Source: Sequoia sempervirens
Taxonomy: Eukaryota > Streptophyta > Pinopsida > Cupressales > Cupressaceae
NCBI GenBank assembly: GCA_007258455.2
Contig: VDFB02252616.1
Span: 122,965,394-123,029,393 of the forward strand
DNA length: 64,000 nt
Direction: 5' to 3'
Notes under the pieces: model-generated
Told to the model about the DNA's origin: nothing
The model's input: only the letters and a program-made list of their open reading frames with translations
Databases searched by the model: none
Position numbers and translations under genes: made by a program
Part shown: piece by piece, positions 22,109 through 33,135 of the stretch
Position numbering within the stretch: position 1 is the first letter of the stretch
Layout of the letters: every line of letters starts with the position of its first letter

Positions 22109-23442
22109 TGGTGCAGGGCACCATGATCATCATTTCTAAAAATATGATTTAGTAAGGTCTTAAGTTATTTTTTGTTCCTTGAGTATAGAAGGCATTGAAT
22201 AAGGCCATAATAGGCCATATTTTAATGTTTTGACTCTATTTGGGTGATTTGAGGTCCTTTTGTAAAAAGTTGAAAAACTTGTAAAAGTTGCAATATTGTA
22301 AAAATGCAAAAATGAAAATTTGAGGGATACCAATGGCCATACAACTCAAAATTAAGTTAAGGTCAGTTGGGAAGGTTGGTTTTGATGTTGTGATGTTAAA
22401 TAGGCCTCTCACAATTTGAGGCAACGCTCTGATGTTCATTTTTGATTGATAAAGGCAAAAAGAACTTTATTTTTATGTTATTTTCAGATAATTTTGTTGT
22501 TATCAGGAATTATACAATTTCGTACATGCTCCATTAGTTATGAATTGATCTGGAATTGATAAGGCAATGTGTCTACTTCATTTTTGTGGTTGTTTGATCA
22601 AATTCCATAGAATTTTGTGCATTTTATAAGCTTTTCTTTGTAACTAGGTTTGTAGACATTTAAATGGACTAATGGCCCATTCCACCATTTGTAACTCTTG
22701 TATCTTGGTGTAATGGGACCAATACAGTAGGATTAGATGTCTGAATGGTTTTTGAGAGTAGGAGAAGGTGATTGGTGGTGTTTGGAGTGTTGTCCTAGAG
22801 GAATTCTTATGAATTTTGGCTTAGTTTGAATGGCTAGAGGCTAGGGTTTGTGCAAAGACCAATAGGATTGGTCAAATAAGAGTGGAATTGAGTTTTTGTA
22901 GGGCATATGGAATTTTTTTGGAGCCCTAGTTAGTAGATTGAAGACTTGGGGGTTATGGTTTCACAAAACCCTCCTTGTTTCAAGTGTAGGAAAGCCTAGA
23001 ATAGGGGTTTATTGGTTTGGAATTTAGATCAATGTCTTAGAGACTAAAATTTTATGAAACTATGGTTTTGTATACTGGTGGAGGTCTATCAACAAGAATT
23101 TTGGATTGTGCAAGTGTTTAGATTTATGATTCTTTGGAAAAGTGACCTATTTGAGGTCTAGGACAGTGTAGCAACAGCAAATTGGAGGATCTCTCCCAAA
23201 GGAGTCACAAGTGATCTTGATATATGTCTTATATTGGCTTAATGGGTGTCTAAAAATCCCAACCTTTAGTGGTTTTGAGGAGTTTTGTGAAAGATATGCT
23301 TAAATTCCATGGTTTGGAATACTACTAGGAAGTGTGAGTGAATGATAAGTTTGAATACCAGATTTAAGATCTTGAGTATGAAGATTTTTTGAAACTAACT
23401 TAATTGTGTTTGGTGAAGCTTTTTCCTCCCTATTCTACATCA
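22109..23442 (+). repeat. 5' LTR of element C
   Basis: Begins with a perfect short inverted repeat, TGGTGC-agg-GCACCA (22109-22123). A larger inverted repeat lies at 22674-22687 and 22706-22720 (GGCCCATTCCACCA against TGGTGTAATGGGACC). It ends CTACATCA, two bases before the primer site. It matches 33136-34486 throughout. Confidence 0.92.
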
Positions 23443-23444
23443 AT

Positions 23445-23460
23445 TGGTATTACAGCATAG
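23445..23460 (+). promoter_or_regulatory. Primer binding site of element C (initiator-Met type, degraded)
   Basis: TGGTATTACAGCATAG, two bases after the LTR. It resembles the common plant initiator-Met site TGGTATCAGAGC with two or more changes. Element F keeps TGGTATCAAAGTGAG in the same place. Confidence 0.7.
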
Positions 23461-23507
23461 GGTGTAGATCTTTTGAAGGAAAAGAAGGGTGAGGAAAAGT
23501 GGACAAG

Positions 23508-25101
23508 ATGCCTCCTTAGGGTAACAATATGGCTAGAAAGATGCAAGAGATGGAAGAGAAGACGTAAAGAGAGATTAGGAAGTTGAAGGAACTACAAAAT
23601 AGGTTGGTAGTAAGGTTGGAAAGTGTTGAAATAGGTTAGAAGAGAGGTGTGGTTGTAAGTGATGAAAGTGACTAAAGAGGAAGAGGATGAAGAGTATGAA
23701 GATGTGGATGAAGAATTGGATCTTGAAGAGAAAAAAATGGCAAGGCTACTGAAGGTAGTTAAGGGAGATAAACATAAGGTAAAAATTGATTTTCCTATGT
23801 ATGGAGGTAACCTTAATGATGAAAAATTGCTAGATTGGATTGCAGCCTTGGACAAATACTTTGAATGTGAGGATGTACCTAATGAATAGAAGGTGAAGAT
23901 AGCAAAAACAAAATTGAAAGGGAATGCATTAGTATGGTGGTATTATGAACAAGATGAAAGGAGAAGGAAAGATAAGTCAAGAATTATTTCCTGGGATAGA
24001 ATGGTGGCCAAATTGAAAGGTAAGTTCTTGCCAAGTGATTGTGCAATTCAAATGTCTAAGAAGCTTCAAGATTTGAAGCAAATGGAAATGGATTTCAAAA
24101 CTTATACTAATGAGTTTTATAAGTTGAGCATAAGGGCAGGTCACATGGATGATGATGTATAAAAGGTGGCTAAATATCTCAATGGGATAAGGTTCAACAT
24201 CCATGATGAGTTGAGTTTGCACAATCCAAGGACAATTGAAGAATACTACCAAATGGAAATAAGGGCTGAAGAGAAACTCAAAAGAAAGAAAGACAAAAAA
24301 ATAAGAGGTAGAGGCAGAAATTCAAGAGGAAGAGGCACATTTACCACTCCAGGGCAGTCACAAGAAAGTCAAAAAAAATCAAGCAAGGTGCAAGAACATG
24401 TTGTTGATCACAGAGGTGGATTTAGAGGTTTCAAAGGAAGATTTGGTGGAAGTAGAAGCTCAAATACATTTTTAGGAAGCTGTTATCATTGTAATCAATT
24501 TGGCCATCCAGTATTTAAGTGTCCTGAAAGGAAAGGGTCTGCTTCAAGTGGAGGTGAAAGAAGGAATCAGTTGGTGCATGAGGATGATTGTGAAAGTGTG
24601 AATTCTCCTAATCACATTGTTGCTCCAGGAGTTGGGGAGTCATTGATGGTGAGAAAAAAACTCCTACAAGCATCCAAGGAGAAGGAGATGACACAAAGAA
24701 TAACATTGTTCAAGACCACATGCAAATGCAAAGGTAAGGTATGTAAAGTGGTAGTAGATTCAGGGAGCAATGACAATATGGTTTCAAATGAAATGCTAGA
24801 TAAATTGAACTTAGAAAAAATTCCTCATAAGACACCATATAGAGTAGCTTCATTGAATGATGATCAGTCCATTTTGGTTAATGCACAAGCTTTAGTTGAG
24901 TTTCAAATTGGTGGATATAAGGACAAGGTTCTTTGTGATGTTTTACCCATGACTTGTTGTCATTTATTACTTGGAAGGCCATGGTAGTTTGATAGACATG
25001 CCATTTATTTTGGGAGAAATAATACATATCAGATTGAGAAGGATGGGAATACATTCACATTGACCCCATTGGTTGAGGATGTTAAGGAACAAGGTAAGGC
25101 A
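23508..25101 (+). pseudogene. gag-protease of element C
   Basis: An ATG at 23508 fits the start but one frameshift follows before 23659. The gag domain runs about 23780-24290 (FPMYGGNLNDEKLLDWIAAL, ALVWWYYEQ, YTNEFYKLSIRAGHMDDDV). An Arg/Gly-rich part and a CCHC zinc knuckle follow (CYHCNQFGHPVFKC, about 24481-24522), then the aspartic protease (VVVDSGSNDNMVS, about 24750-24788; LLLGRPW, about 24967-24987). Only stops at about 23887, 24160 and 24985 interrupt a frame of over 1.3 kb. The frame is cut at 25101 by element D and resumes at 32405. Gag packages the RNA and the protease matures it. Confidence 0.92.
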
Positions 25102-27402
25102 TATTTTGCCCTCAGCACACATGCTCCGTTCGGAATGGGGACCCTCTCTTTCCTTCACCTCACTAGGTCGCTTTTGGTTGCTGCTTCATTTTTTGTGCCC
25201 CCTATTTAATGTTCAAAATGGTCAATGAGCTTTAGGGAATCCATCTTGAGTTGACCATGTTTTCACCTCCTCAAAATTTCAAAGTTCCAAGTCTTTGTAG
25301 AGTCCCACTAGTTGTTTGCCTTAGTGTTTTAAAGTTGGTGTCCATGAACCTCATTGGGCCCACCCTACTAGGACACCCCTCTCGGGTTTTCATTGCCTCA
25401 CAGCCATCCCCAACGGAATTTCTTTCTCAGCTTTCCACCCGTAGAAACTCGATGTCTCTGAGATCGTTCGTTCATTACCAAACTGCCAAACATCCATTGG
25501 TTGATGGCTTCTCGCCTATCAAATCCTACTGCTCCCATGTTCATTTTTAAAATTGTAGCTTACCAACCCAATGTCCATAGTACGAGCATTTATTTCCAAC
25601 ATTTAATGCCTCATTTCCTTTAAATAGTAGGCTTTGACCTGTCATTTTCACCTACCAGTCGATCAAAGAGGAGTCAGAGAGAGCTTCCAACACCACCTTC
25701 GAGCCCGATGAGTTCTGCCACCAATTCAATGCATTTGTTATCTACTTAGTTATCTACCTTCATCGGATTTGTGAGGTAGGTTCTCCGCCCGCACCTTTTT
25801 TTGTTTTTTCTTTAATTTATGTGCTAAAATTGCTAAATATAAGGGAGAAAACTTAGTAGATGGATAGATTATAACGAGGCACCAGAAACCCACATCATCA
25901 AATCATGAGAAACCCTCCAAATCAACTAACATAACAGCCATTGAACCATGACTCTTTGTCATTGTTCTTGGGCTAGAGCATCCATGCTCTGCGGGCCTAT
26001 AGCTCCCATCACCATCGCGAACATTTGAAACAAATTTAAACTCCAAGCGGAAAGCGACCCTTTCGGGCTCACTATCACAGGATGACCCATCTCTTTAGCT
26101 TTCTAAACTAGGTCAAAATCTCATAAAGTGAGAATGAGGAATCCAACGACTCATACGAGATGCCTCCACAAGATTTCATTCTCGGGGTTATGTCAACAAT
26201 TTTCTGTTCCAAGCGGTTTTCTAGCACCGGCCTTCAAATGGTAATATCTCAACCCTGTAATTTCCTCATGATTAAAACTCATATGAAATCTCTAACCTTT
26301 GGTCTTGTGCGGTTCCCACCCCATAGACATCTGCCTAGGGAAGTCCATCTGCGTTCCTCCGTCCTAGACAGCTTTTGCTCGGCATCCTCCCAATTTTTGG
26401 GCCCCAAGCTTATCCTCACTGATCAACTCCATTTTGTCGACCAAGTGCCCAACACCTTTTCGAGTTCCACCGAGTGGGCCTCCATCCACAGGCTTCCACT
26501 AGAGGAACGTCATCTCTTATGACTTTTAAGCAATGACATTCTTCCCTCCGGGCCCTAACCCCATCACAGACACCAAAATGCAAAGAAAAATGATTAAGTG
26601 ATGAACCATTGTGGATCATCTCCCGTAGACCTCCACCATCAGGACTTCATCCCATCCCCACCATTATGCAAGGAAAACTACCTTCATCCCTCCGCTACTC
26701 AGTACCCAACCTCTTATTTGTCAATGAACTCTCCAAATGAAGTGATGGCCCCACCTCCATTCATACTCGGTTCTACGGGTCACCCCCATCGAACCTCTGT
26801 GTGGCGTCTTCCGTTTCAAACGACGATCACCTGGAAGCTTCTTGACCATGCCAACCCGCGATTCCCAAACTGCAAGCAATACCACTACCTTCTAGACCCA
26901 TGGGTTCTTCCCATCAGAACTCCGCTCTTAGGATGCCATCTTACCAGATTTGTTCCAAATGGAAGACTCCAAATAGCAAAGCTTCCACTTGGTTCCAATT
27001 TCCCAAAATATCTTAACGCCCTTGAATCTCCAAATTGACTTTGACTCGTATGTTAAAATTGGGCACTCTCCTCAATGGACCCTTCAAATCGACCAAGCAT
27101 GAAAGGGGATCGGGACAAGCGGGTCGCCATGCCTTGATTGTCGTCCCTCCTACAAAAACTTTAAAATAGCCATCAACCTAGGGAATTCTGACCCCTGGGG
27201 CCCAAATTATTCAAAGTCCTTCCTAAAAAATGCTAATGCCAAAGTGGAGGATATGCTAGGATTCCTGAAAGAAGATTGATCCAATCTAATGCCGTTTTGT
27301 AGAGATTTGACTAACATTTCCATGTTTTCATGCTTGAATATGCTCACCTCTCTTTTTCCCACAGGATATATGGAATTAGGTGTAGGACCTTCAGGAGAGG
27401 CC
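25102..27402 (+). other. Element D: left noncoding part (U3-like)
   Basis: About 2.3 kb, relatively C-rich on this strand and higher in GC than its neighbours. No frame here looks real; short open stretches lack any family motif. The first ~60 bases are the part resembling the E LTR. Confidence 0.5.
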
Positions 27403-30400
27403 ATGGAGAAGGACAAAGGAAAGAAGACAACCAAAGTACCTTGAGGGAAGAATGACAAAGATCAAATGAAGTATAAGTTCCAGGGGGAACCCCTTAACTT
27501 TAAGGTCACCACAGCATGGAAGGAGGTCTCTGATACAAACATCAAACATGTAGACATCAATGAATTCAAGAAGAGAGTCTGAATCATCCCTATGACAGAA
27601 AATGCAAAACTGATCAGAAGCATTGGGTTGGCCAAAGTTGCAGACTTCCCTCCTACTCTTGTTGCCCCTAAACTTGTTATGGCTTGCAGAGAGGCATACC
27701 AAGAGGAGATATGGACCATAATAGATAGAGATGGAAATGTTTTGGTTGACATGTATCCCAAGAAAATAACAAAAACTTTTCATATCCCTACCTTCGGAGA
27801 CATGGAAGTGCCAACCATGGATGATGGCAAGGCGATGTGGGATGAACACCTTCTCAAATACAAAAGGCTTATAAATTAGCACTGGTTGAAAGAGAAGAAG
27901 GGCAGCGCTGCAAAGGTTTCCCAAGAGCTCTTTTGCAATGAATTTTATGAGGATTACCATGACTTGGTAACCTTCCTAAGAATAGTAATGGACCTTCCAA
28001 CTACAGCCTATTTCCAAGAGCGGATGTTGTACTTCATTGAAGAGAATCTCCATGGAGAATCCAAATTCTACTGGGAAAGGATAATCAGTTATTGCTTCCA
28101 TGATCAATTCATGGTTGTAAAGAAGACTTTAAAATTTTACATGATATCTTACTTGGTCTATTCATTGGTCAAACAGATGCAATACAAAGGTCTATTCAGA
28201 GCTTTAGATAAAGAACTAGGTAGGGAGCTGAAATTCTATGATAAGTAGCCTCAACTATAATTCAGAAACTTCAAGAGGGATTACTGCAAGGTCAATGACA
28301 CTCTCATAGGTCATATTGTTAGATTTATTAGGGGTGACTTCAAGAGAAGAGTCTCCCATAGTGATAATTCCTTCCTTAAACATTTTTCCTTCTTATTCAT
28401 TCAGTATTCGAAGTTCACCTACATATGTGCTAAAGGATTTTTAGAAAAACCATACAAGCTGCCCTGGTATCCCAATGACCAGATAATATTGTTAGAACTT
28501 TCTTGACAGCTGTGATAGGTACATGCCCTCCTAATAAGAAAACATAAGGTGATGATCCCTTATCCCCTCTCTTTCATCTAGGGGAAATGAAAGCTTCACA
28601 CATCTCAATGTGTCGACAATTCAAAGAACGAACTGGTGGAATACCATTTGTGGCTCCACACTGCCTGACCACATATGGACCCATATGGTAAACTCAAGAA
28701 GGAAGTCAGACCTAAATACAACCATTTACATAGTGTTGAGGACTTTTGGGATAATTTCAAAGATGATAAAGAAGTGTGGATGAGGCACAATATGCGGATG
28801 ACTGCATACTTTATGAAGAAGGTCAATCTATTCCCCGTACTAGATCAAGTAGAGGAAGAAGAGAACGTAGTAATGGATCCCCAGTACAACATAGTTGCAA
28901 ACCTACCACAGCCACTAATTGAGTGGGATGAGCAATAGATTGATGACCTCAATATTCTAACCAAGCCCATTGAGGCTAGAACAAAAGAATGGGTTGATAG
29001 ACAAATTTCCCAATTGAAGTAGCAAAGGGTCACTTTGACCTATGAGGGGCTCGAGAATGAGCCAACAAGTGAAACAGAAAATGCCATCAGGAGAAAATTC
29101 AACATCTCCTCTAACCACCAGGTCAAGGAAGAGGAAAGAAGTTATAGAACAACCACCCAACCCTAAGGTGTACGCGAGAAAAGCTTCAAAGGGAGAACCT
29201 TCTAAGAAACATAAGAGATCAGGCAGTTTCATAGAGATTCCCACCATTCAAGAAGATCCACTTCACGAGGGAGAGGAAGTGGAGGGTGAGCAACAAAAAT
29301 CTCCACCTGCTACCTCCACTACTATTTTCCCTCCATCTTCTTCTCAGGTGATGGTTGCTACTTCTCTTCCTGCAGTGGATATCTCAATCCACCTTGCCTC
29401 TTCTCCACCCATTGTGCAGGTTGTGACCATTGACTCTTCTTCTTACACCACTTCTCCACTTTCATCCACCTCCATGTCACTGACCACATCACTACCCTTG
29501 GCAACAACAATAATACCAATTCCTATGCTCTCACTTCTAGAGGCCTTCTCCCGACATATGCAAAACATTCCCACAGATTTGTCCAGAGTGCTAATGAACC
29601 CGACTATTCAAGCTGCCTTGGTGCAAATTTTTCCAATATTCCTGCCTCCACTCCTCCAACTGAACCACTCGAAATGAAATACACAATGGAAATATCTGAG
29701 GAGCTGGAAAGACGAGACAAAGAATACACAAAAGGGATCAAGGAGGAGGTGGATGATTACCATGAGCATCTTGAGATCCAACGCCTGCCAATTGATGAAG
29801 TGGTGCACAAAATAGAATCCCTCGAGAGTGATGAAGAAGATGCTAACACCAAATATATTTCGGAGACCTTTGATATGGACCTCAAGGAGGAGTTAGCTCA
29901 ATAGTTGAAGGATGTCATGGAGGAGGAAGAAAGGTTGCCTTCTAAGAAAGAAAAGGAATCAAGTGACAAATGGAGGGAGATACTGAACCTCCAATTGGGG
30001 AGCATGACAAAAGCCCTGAACATGGTGAAGAAATGCCTCTTCCAGGAGAGAAATAAGAGGAAGAAAAGGTGGAACAAGAAGAGGAAAAGAAAGATGAAGA
30101 AAAATCCAAAGAAGAGGTTGAAACCCACGAAATCCAAAAAAATGGAGCAGCCTGAAGAACATGGGCATGAAGAAGAATAAGAAGAAGAAAAGAAAACTGT
30201 TGAACGGGAAGGACAGCCCCAAATATCATATAGCCACAAAGTCTGCACAAAAGAAGCCTAAATTCATATCCATGTTGACCATGGATGCCTTTGGATCTAG
30301 AACTATGCAAATAGCCACACCGGTGATGGAGGAAGAAGGAATAAGTTACATCTCCACTGTTGACTTGGGAACAGCTACTAGAGAGCAGAAAATATATCAT

Positions 30401-31318
30401 CTCCAAGAGTTCATTGCCACAGTGGTGCATCAAATCCAAAAGGATAAGATCTCCAAGGAAGAATTGAAGGTGCAACTAGCCAATTTGACAGCATATATCC
30501 AACAATGGTCATCGATGGAAGAGCTTCCCACCACGTCCTCGGCACCACCACAACTGTTGTCCAAGGAGAAAATTGACAAGTTTGAGAAGAGAAAGAATTG
30601 GACAAAGGCCACAGAAGATTGGTTCTGGCAAGTCTTCTACAATAGCAGTATAGACCTAAGATGTGTAGTTAGGACCACCAATAAGTTCCTAGAAGTTTTA
30701 AAGATACTTGAAGGTACAAGGAATTTTTGCACTGACTTCCCTAATTTATATAGAATCGCGTACCCCAAACTTGAGGCCATCCTCAAGATACCAAATAGAT
30801 TTTGGGAAAAGGAGCTTAACTTGGTAAAATATGACCATTGGCTCATCGAAACATGGAAGCTAAGCCTAGATCATTGAAAGGAGGTGTTGGAATGGGTATT
30901 CCATGAAGTGGAAATGGATATTGATTGGGCTAAGGAAGTCAGAGTAGATTGTACAGAATATTTGAAGTTGTTGACAAATCTTGATATGCCCACAAGTGAG
31001 CTAGACACAGACAAATTAGAGCCATACTTCCAAAAGAAGCTAGACAGTGGAACCGTGGATGCACTAACACCCAATTTCTTGGGCTTCGTTGCATGAGTCT
31101 TTTCTCAGTTTGAGAAAATAATGAAGAACACACCGAAGTATGACAAGGATTGGGATACCCTCACTAGCAAATCAAGAAAGTTGAATTTCCAGGTGATGCA
31201 ATCAGACATATTGGAATGGAGCAAGCTTCAGGCATTAATCTTGAAGTTTATAGAATATTCCATGATCAAGAAGAGTGAAGGAAATCTAGATATTGAAGAT
31301 GAGTTCCTCACAAAATAG
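27403..31318 (+). pseudogene. Orphan ~1,300-codon frame in element D
   Basis: The frame starts at ATG 27403 (MEKDKGKKTT) and runs, with about ten stops and frameshifts near 29040, 29670 and between 29905 and 30161, to a TAG at 31316-31318. Parts in order: an alpha-helical N-terminal half (about codons 20-540; IRSIGLAKVADFPPTL, FCNEFYEDYHDLVTFL, HFSFLFIQYSKFTYI); a Ser/Thr/Pro-rich linker (about 29280-29570); a very charged Lys/Glu coiled-coil part (about 29674-30240); and a helical C-terminal part (about 30300-31318; NWTKATEDWFWQVFYN). No signal peptide or membrane segment is evident, no zinc finger, no protease or polymerase motif. I do not recognise the family. The frame at 37557-41489 has the same length and part order. 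The uninterrupted stretches run on the plus strand in phase with one another, so this is a former gene and not chance. Confidence 0.75.
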
Positions 31319-32404
31319 CTACAGCAAAAGGGAAATCAGCAAAAGAAAATTTTTCTATAGTGTTGTCATATGAGGACAAAATAGGGAAAAGGACAAGGAT
31401 GTATTTTAAATTGTAATATATTTTTGGGTATGTGAAACCCTAGTTTGTAGTGAATCTTGGCCACACAATGCAAATCAATGTTGGACATTCATTTTTCTTT
31501 TTGAACACTATAAATAGGGAGTCTCCTCTTATTTTCAAGAGAGAGTTGAGTTGTTGTAAAGGCATGCTATAGAAATTTTAATAGAAGTTCATTGGATTTT
31601 GGTGGACTCTTGATTTTCTATTGCATTTTGCATGGTTATTCTCCCATATTTAGTTGATTTGAATAGATTTAATTTGTTGTTCTTCATGTTTAATTTACTT
31701 TGGTAGAGTAGTTGATGTTGTTCAATGATTATGTAGTACTCTATTGTATTGATGCCTTTCTTGTCTATAATTTTTGTTGTTTACTGATGGTAGATAGTTG
31801 TGTAAAGTTAGTCTAGGCATAAAAATAAAGCTGCTCCAAACTTATATCTTTTATTCATGCATGTTTATGGTGAATGAATGGTTGAATATTTGCAGTCCTT
31901 AGAAGCTTGCACAAGTTTCATGATACTGTGAGTTAATCTGGTTAAGTGAAATTATGTTTTAGGAAGGTTGTCTGGAGTAGAATCCTCCATGATCACTGTT
32001 CACTATTAGTTTCAAATCCAGGAACTCCTTCTCCCTGCCATTTTTCCTTTTTTTTTAGAAGTAACCTATGCTAAGGTTCATTGCACATTGTAAAGCCAAA
32101 TCTTAAGTTAAAATAGGATTTTAAGACTGTTGTTTGAACCTACAACAAATTGCACATCAAATTCCCATCTCAGGAACTCCATTTTAAGATTCACCTTCCC
32201 TCTAGCTTAACTTTGTAAGTCTGCCCTATGATTACCAACACAATCACATTGAACCCAAACTGAGAAATTCCATGCATGTCATGACCTGACACCCGAGAGA
32301 CCTTGGGGTGATTTTCAACAACTTGTTATTGGAGATTTCCTTTCAAGAGAGGTAGTGCACCTATGCACTGCTTGTGTTGAGAAAGTGCTAAAAAACCCAT
32401 CAAC
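31319..32404 (+). repeat. Right end of element D (R-U5-like LTR end)
   Basis: A TATA box (TATAAATA, 31509-31516) lies 191 bp after the orphan frame. The following ~0.9 kb aligns with R-U5 of element E: TTGTAA, a CATTGGATTTTGGTG block, TGATTTTCTA, TTGCATGGTT, CCTTAGAAG, GAGACCTTGGG, TTTCAAGAGAG and the terminal CATCAACA. It ends at 32404 against the AGGCA target duplication. Confidence 0.8.
31509..31516 (+). promoter_or_regulatory. TATA box in element D
   Basis: TATAAATA followed by GGGAG, at the same distance from the LTR end (~0.9 kb) as the TATA box of element E. It lies downstream of the orphan frame, so transcription from here would not cover that frame unless another LTR follows. Confidence 0.6.
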
Positions 32405-33135
32405 AAGGCAGCAAGAGTGGTCATGATAGGAAAAAAGGAGTTTGTGAAGCTAGAGGAAGACAAGAATTTAAATTTTGTAGCCATTGTAAAATTTGCAGAT
32501 ATTAGGACAGTGAATTTGAAGGATGGTGCACAATTAGAAGGAAGAAAAGATGATGAGAAGATGTCAAAAAGTGACGTACAGAAGGTCAAGGATGAATTAT
32601 TTGTGAGAAAGTAAGATGGATTAGGAAAAAATGATGCAACTCTGATTAGGACAATGATATGTCCATTGACAACAAAATAAGTGAAGAGGTGGTCAAGTAC
32701 TGTCAAAATACAGGTGTGGAATTCTACTAAGATAGAGATTACTGAGGCAGAGAATCTGATCACAGAGATACAAGGAAAAGATGAAGTGATTCAAGGACAG
32801 GTGGGTAGATTCAAGTGTGTAACAAGAGGTAAGGAGGAAGCTATTCAAAGAAAGACTGGTAAAGGTGTGTTTGTAGGTGTTAGAGCAAGTGCAACATCAT
32901 TTACAAATGAACGGAAAGACAAAAGACACTCATCAGGTCAATATGTGTAGAGGAAACCAAATATAGGTGCTAAGTAGTTTAAGATCACAAACGATGATAC
33001 AAGTTTGCAGTATTTGACTTAGGGGAAAATAGTACCAGACAAAGGAGTATTTGAAGGTCAAAGAGATGTTGGAAAGAATAATGATCTACATCAATGCATT
33101 TCCAAGGGACTTGGAAACATTTTAGGCTGGGTGTA
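32405..33135 (+). pseudogene. Element C, segment 2: post-protease region without RT
   Basis: After element D the frame of C continues (VVMIGKKEFVKLEEDKNLNF, about 32418-32477), the linker that follows protease in this lineage. A Lys/Glu-rich stretch with several stops runs to the 3' LTR. None of the RT, RNase H or integrase motifs is present in the ~730 bp. I see no convincing polypurine tract before 33136. Confidence 0.7.

Larger units (their letters stand above)
25102..32404 (+). mobile_element. Element D: 7.3-kb LTR-like insertion with a ~1,300-codon orphan frame
   Basis: It is flanked by perfect AGGCA duplications (25097-25101 and 32405-32409); removing it rejoins the frame of element C. 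The right end (31319-32404) is homologous to R-U5 of the E LTR, with a TATA box and the final CATCAACA. The left end (25102 on) shows a short similarity to part of the E LTR U3 (CACACaTGCtCC..., GGGACCCTCT, TTTC, TTCAC; compare 3061-3105). I find no internal repeat that would mark two LTRs, and no gag, RT or integrase. The simplest reading is a solo LTR whose U3 contains the orphan frame. A pol-less element whose LTRs have diverged beyond recognition is the alternative. Confidence 0.75.

Noticed and set aside
27391..27960. 189-codon minus-strand frame
   Set aside because: It lies antisense to the orphan frame of D, whose stretches are in phase over 3.9 kb; the minus frame is isolated.
29942..30475. 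177-codon minus-strand Phe/Ser/Leu-rich frame with apparent membrane segments
   Set aside because: It is the complement of the Lys/Glu-rich coiled-coil part on the plus strand; AAG/GAA repeats read as CTT/TTC give false hydrophobic stretches.
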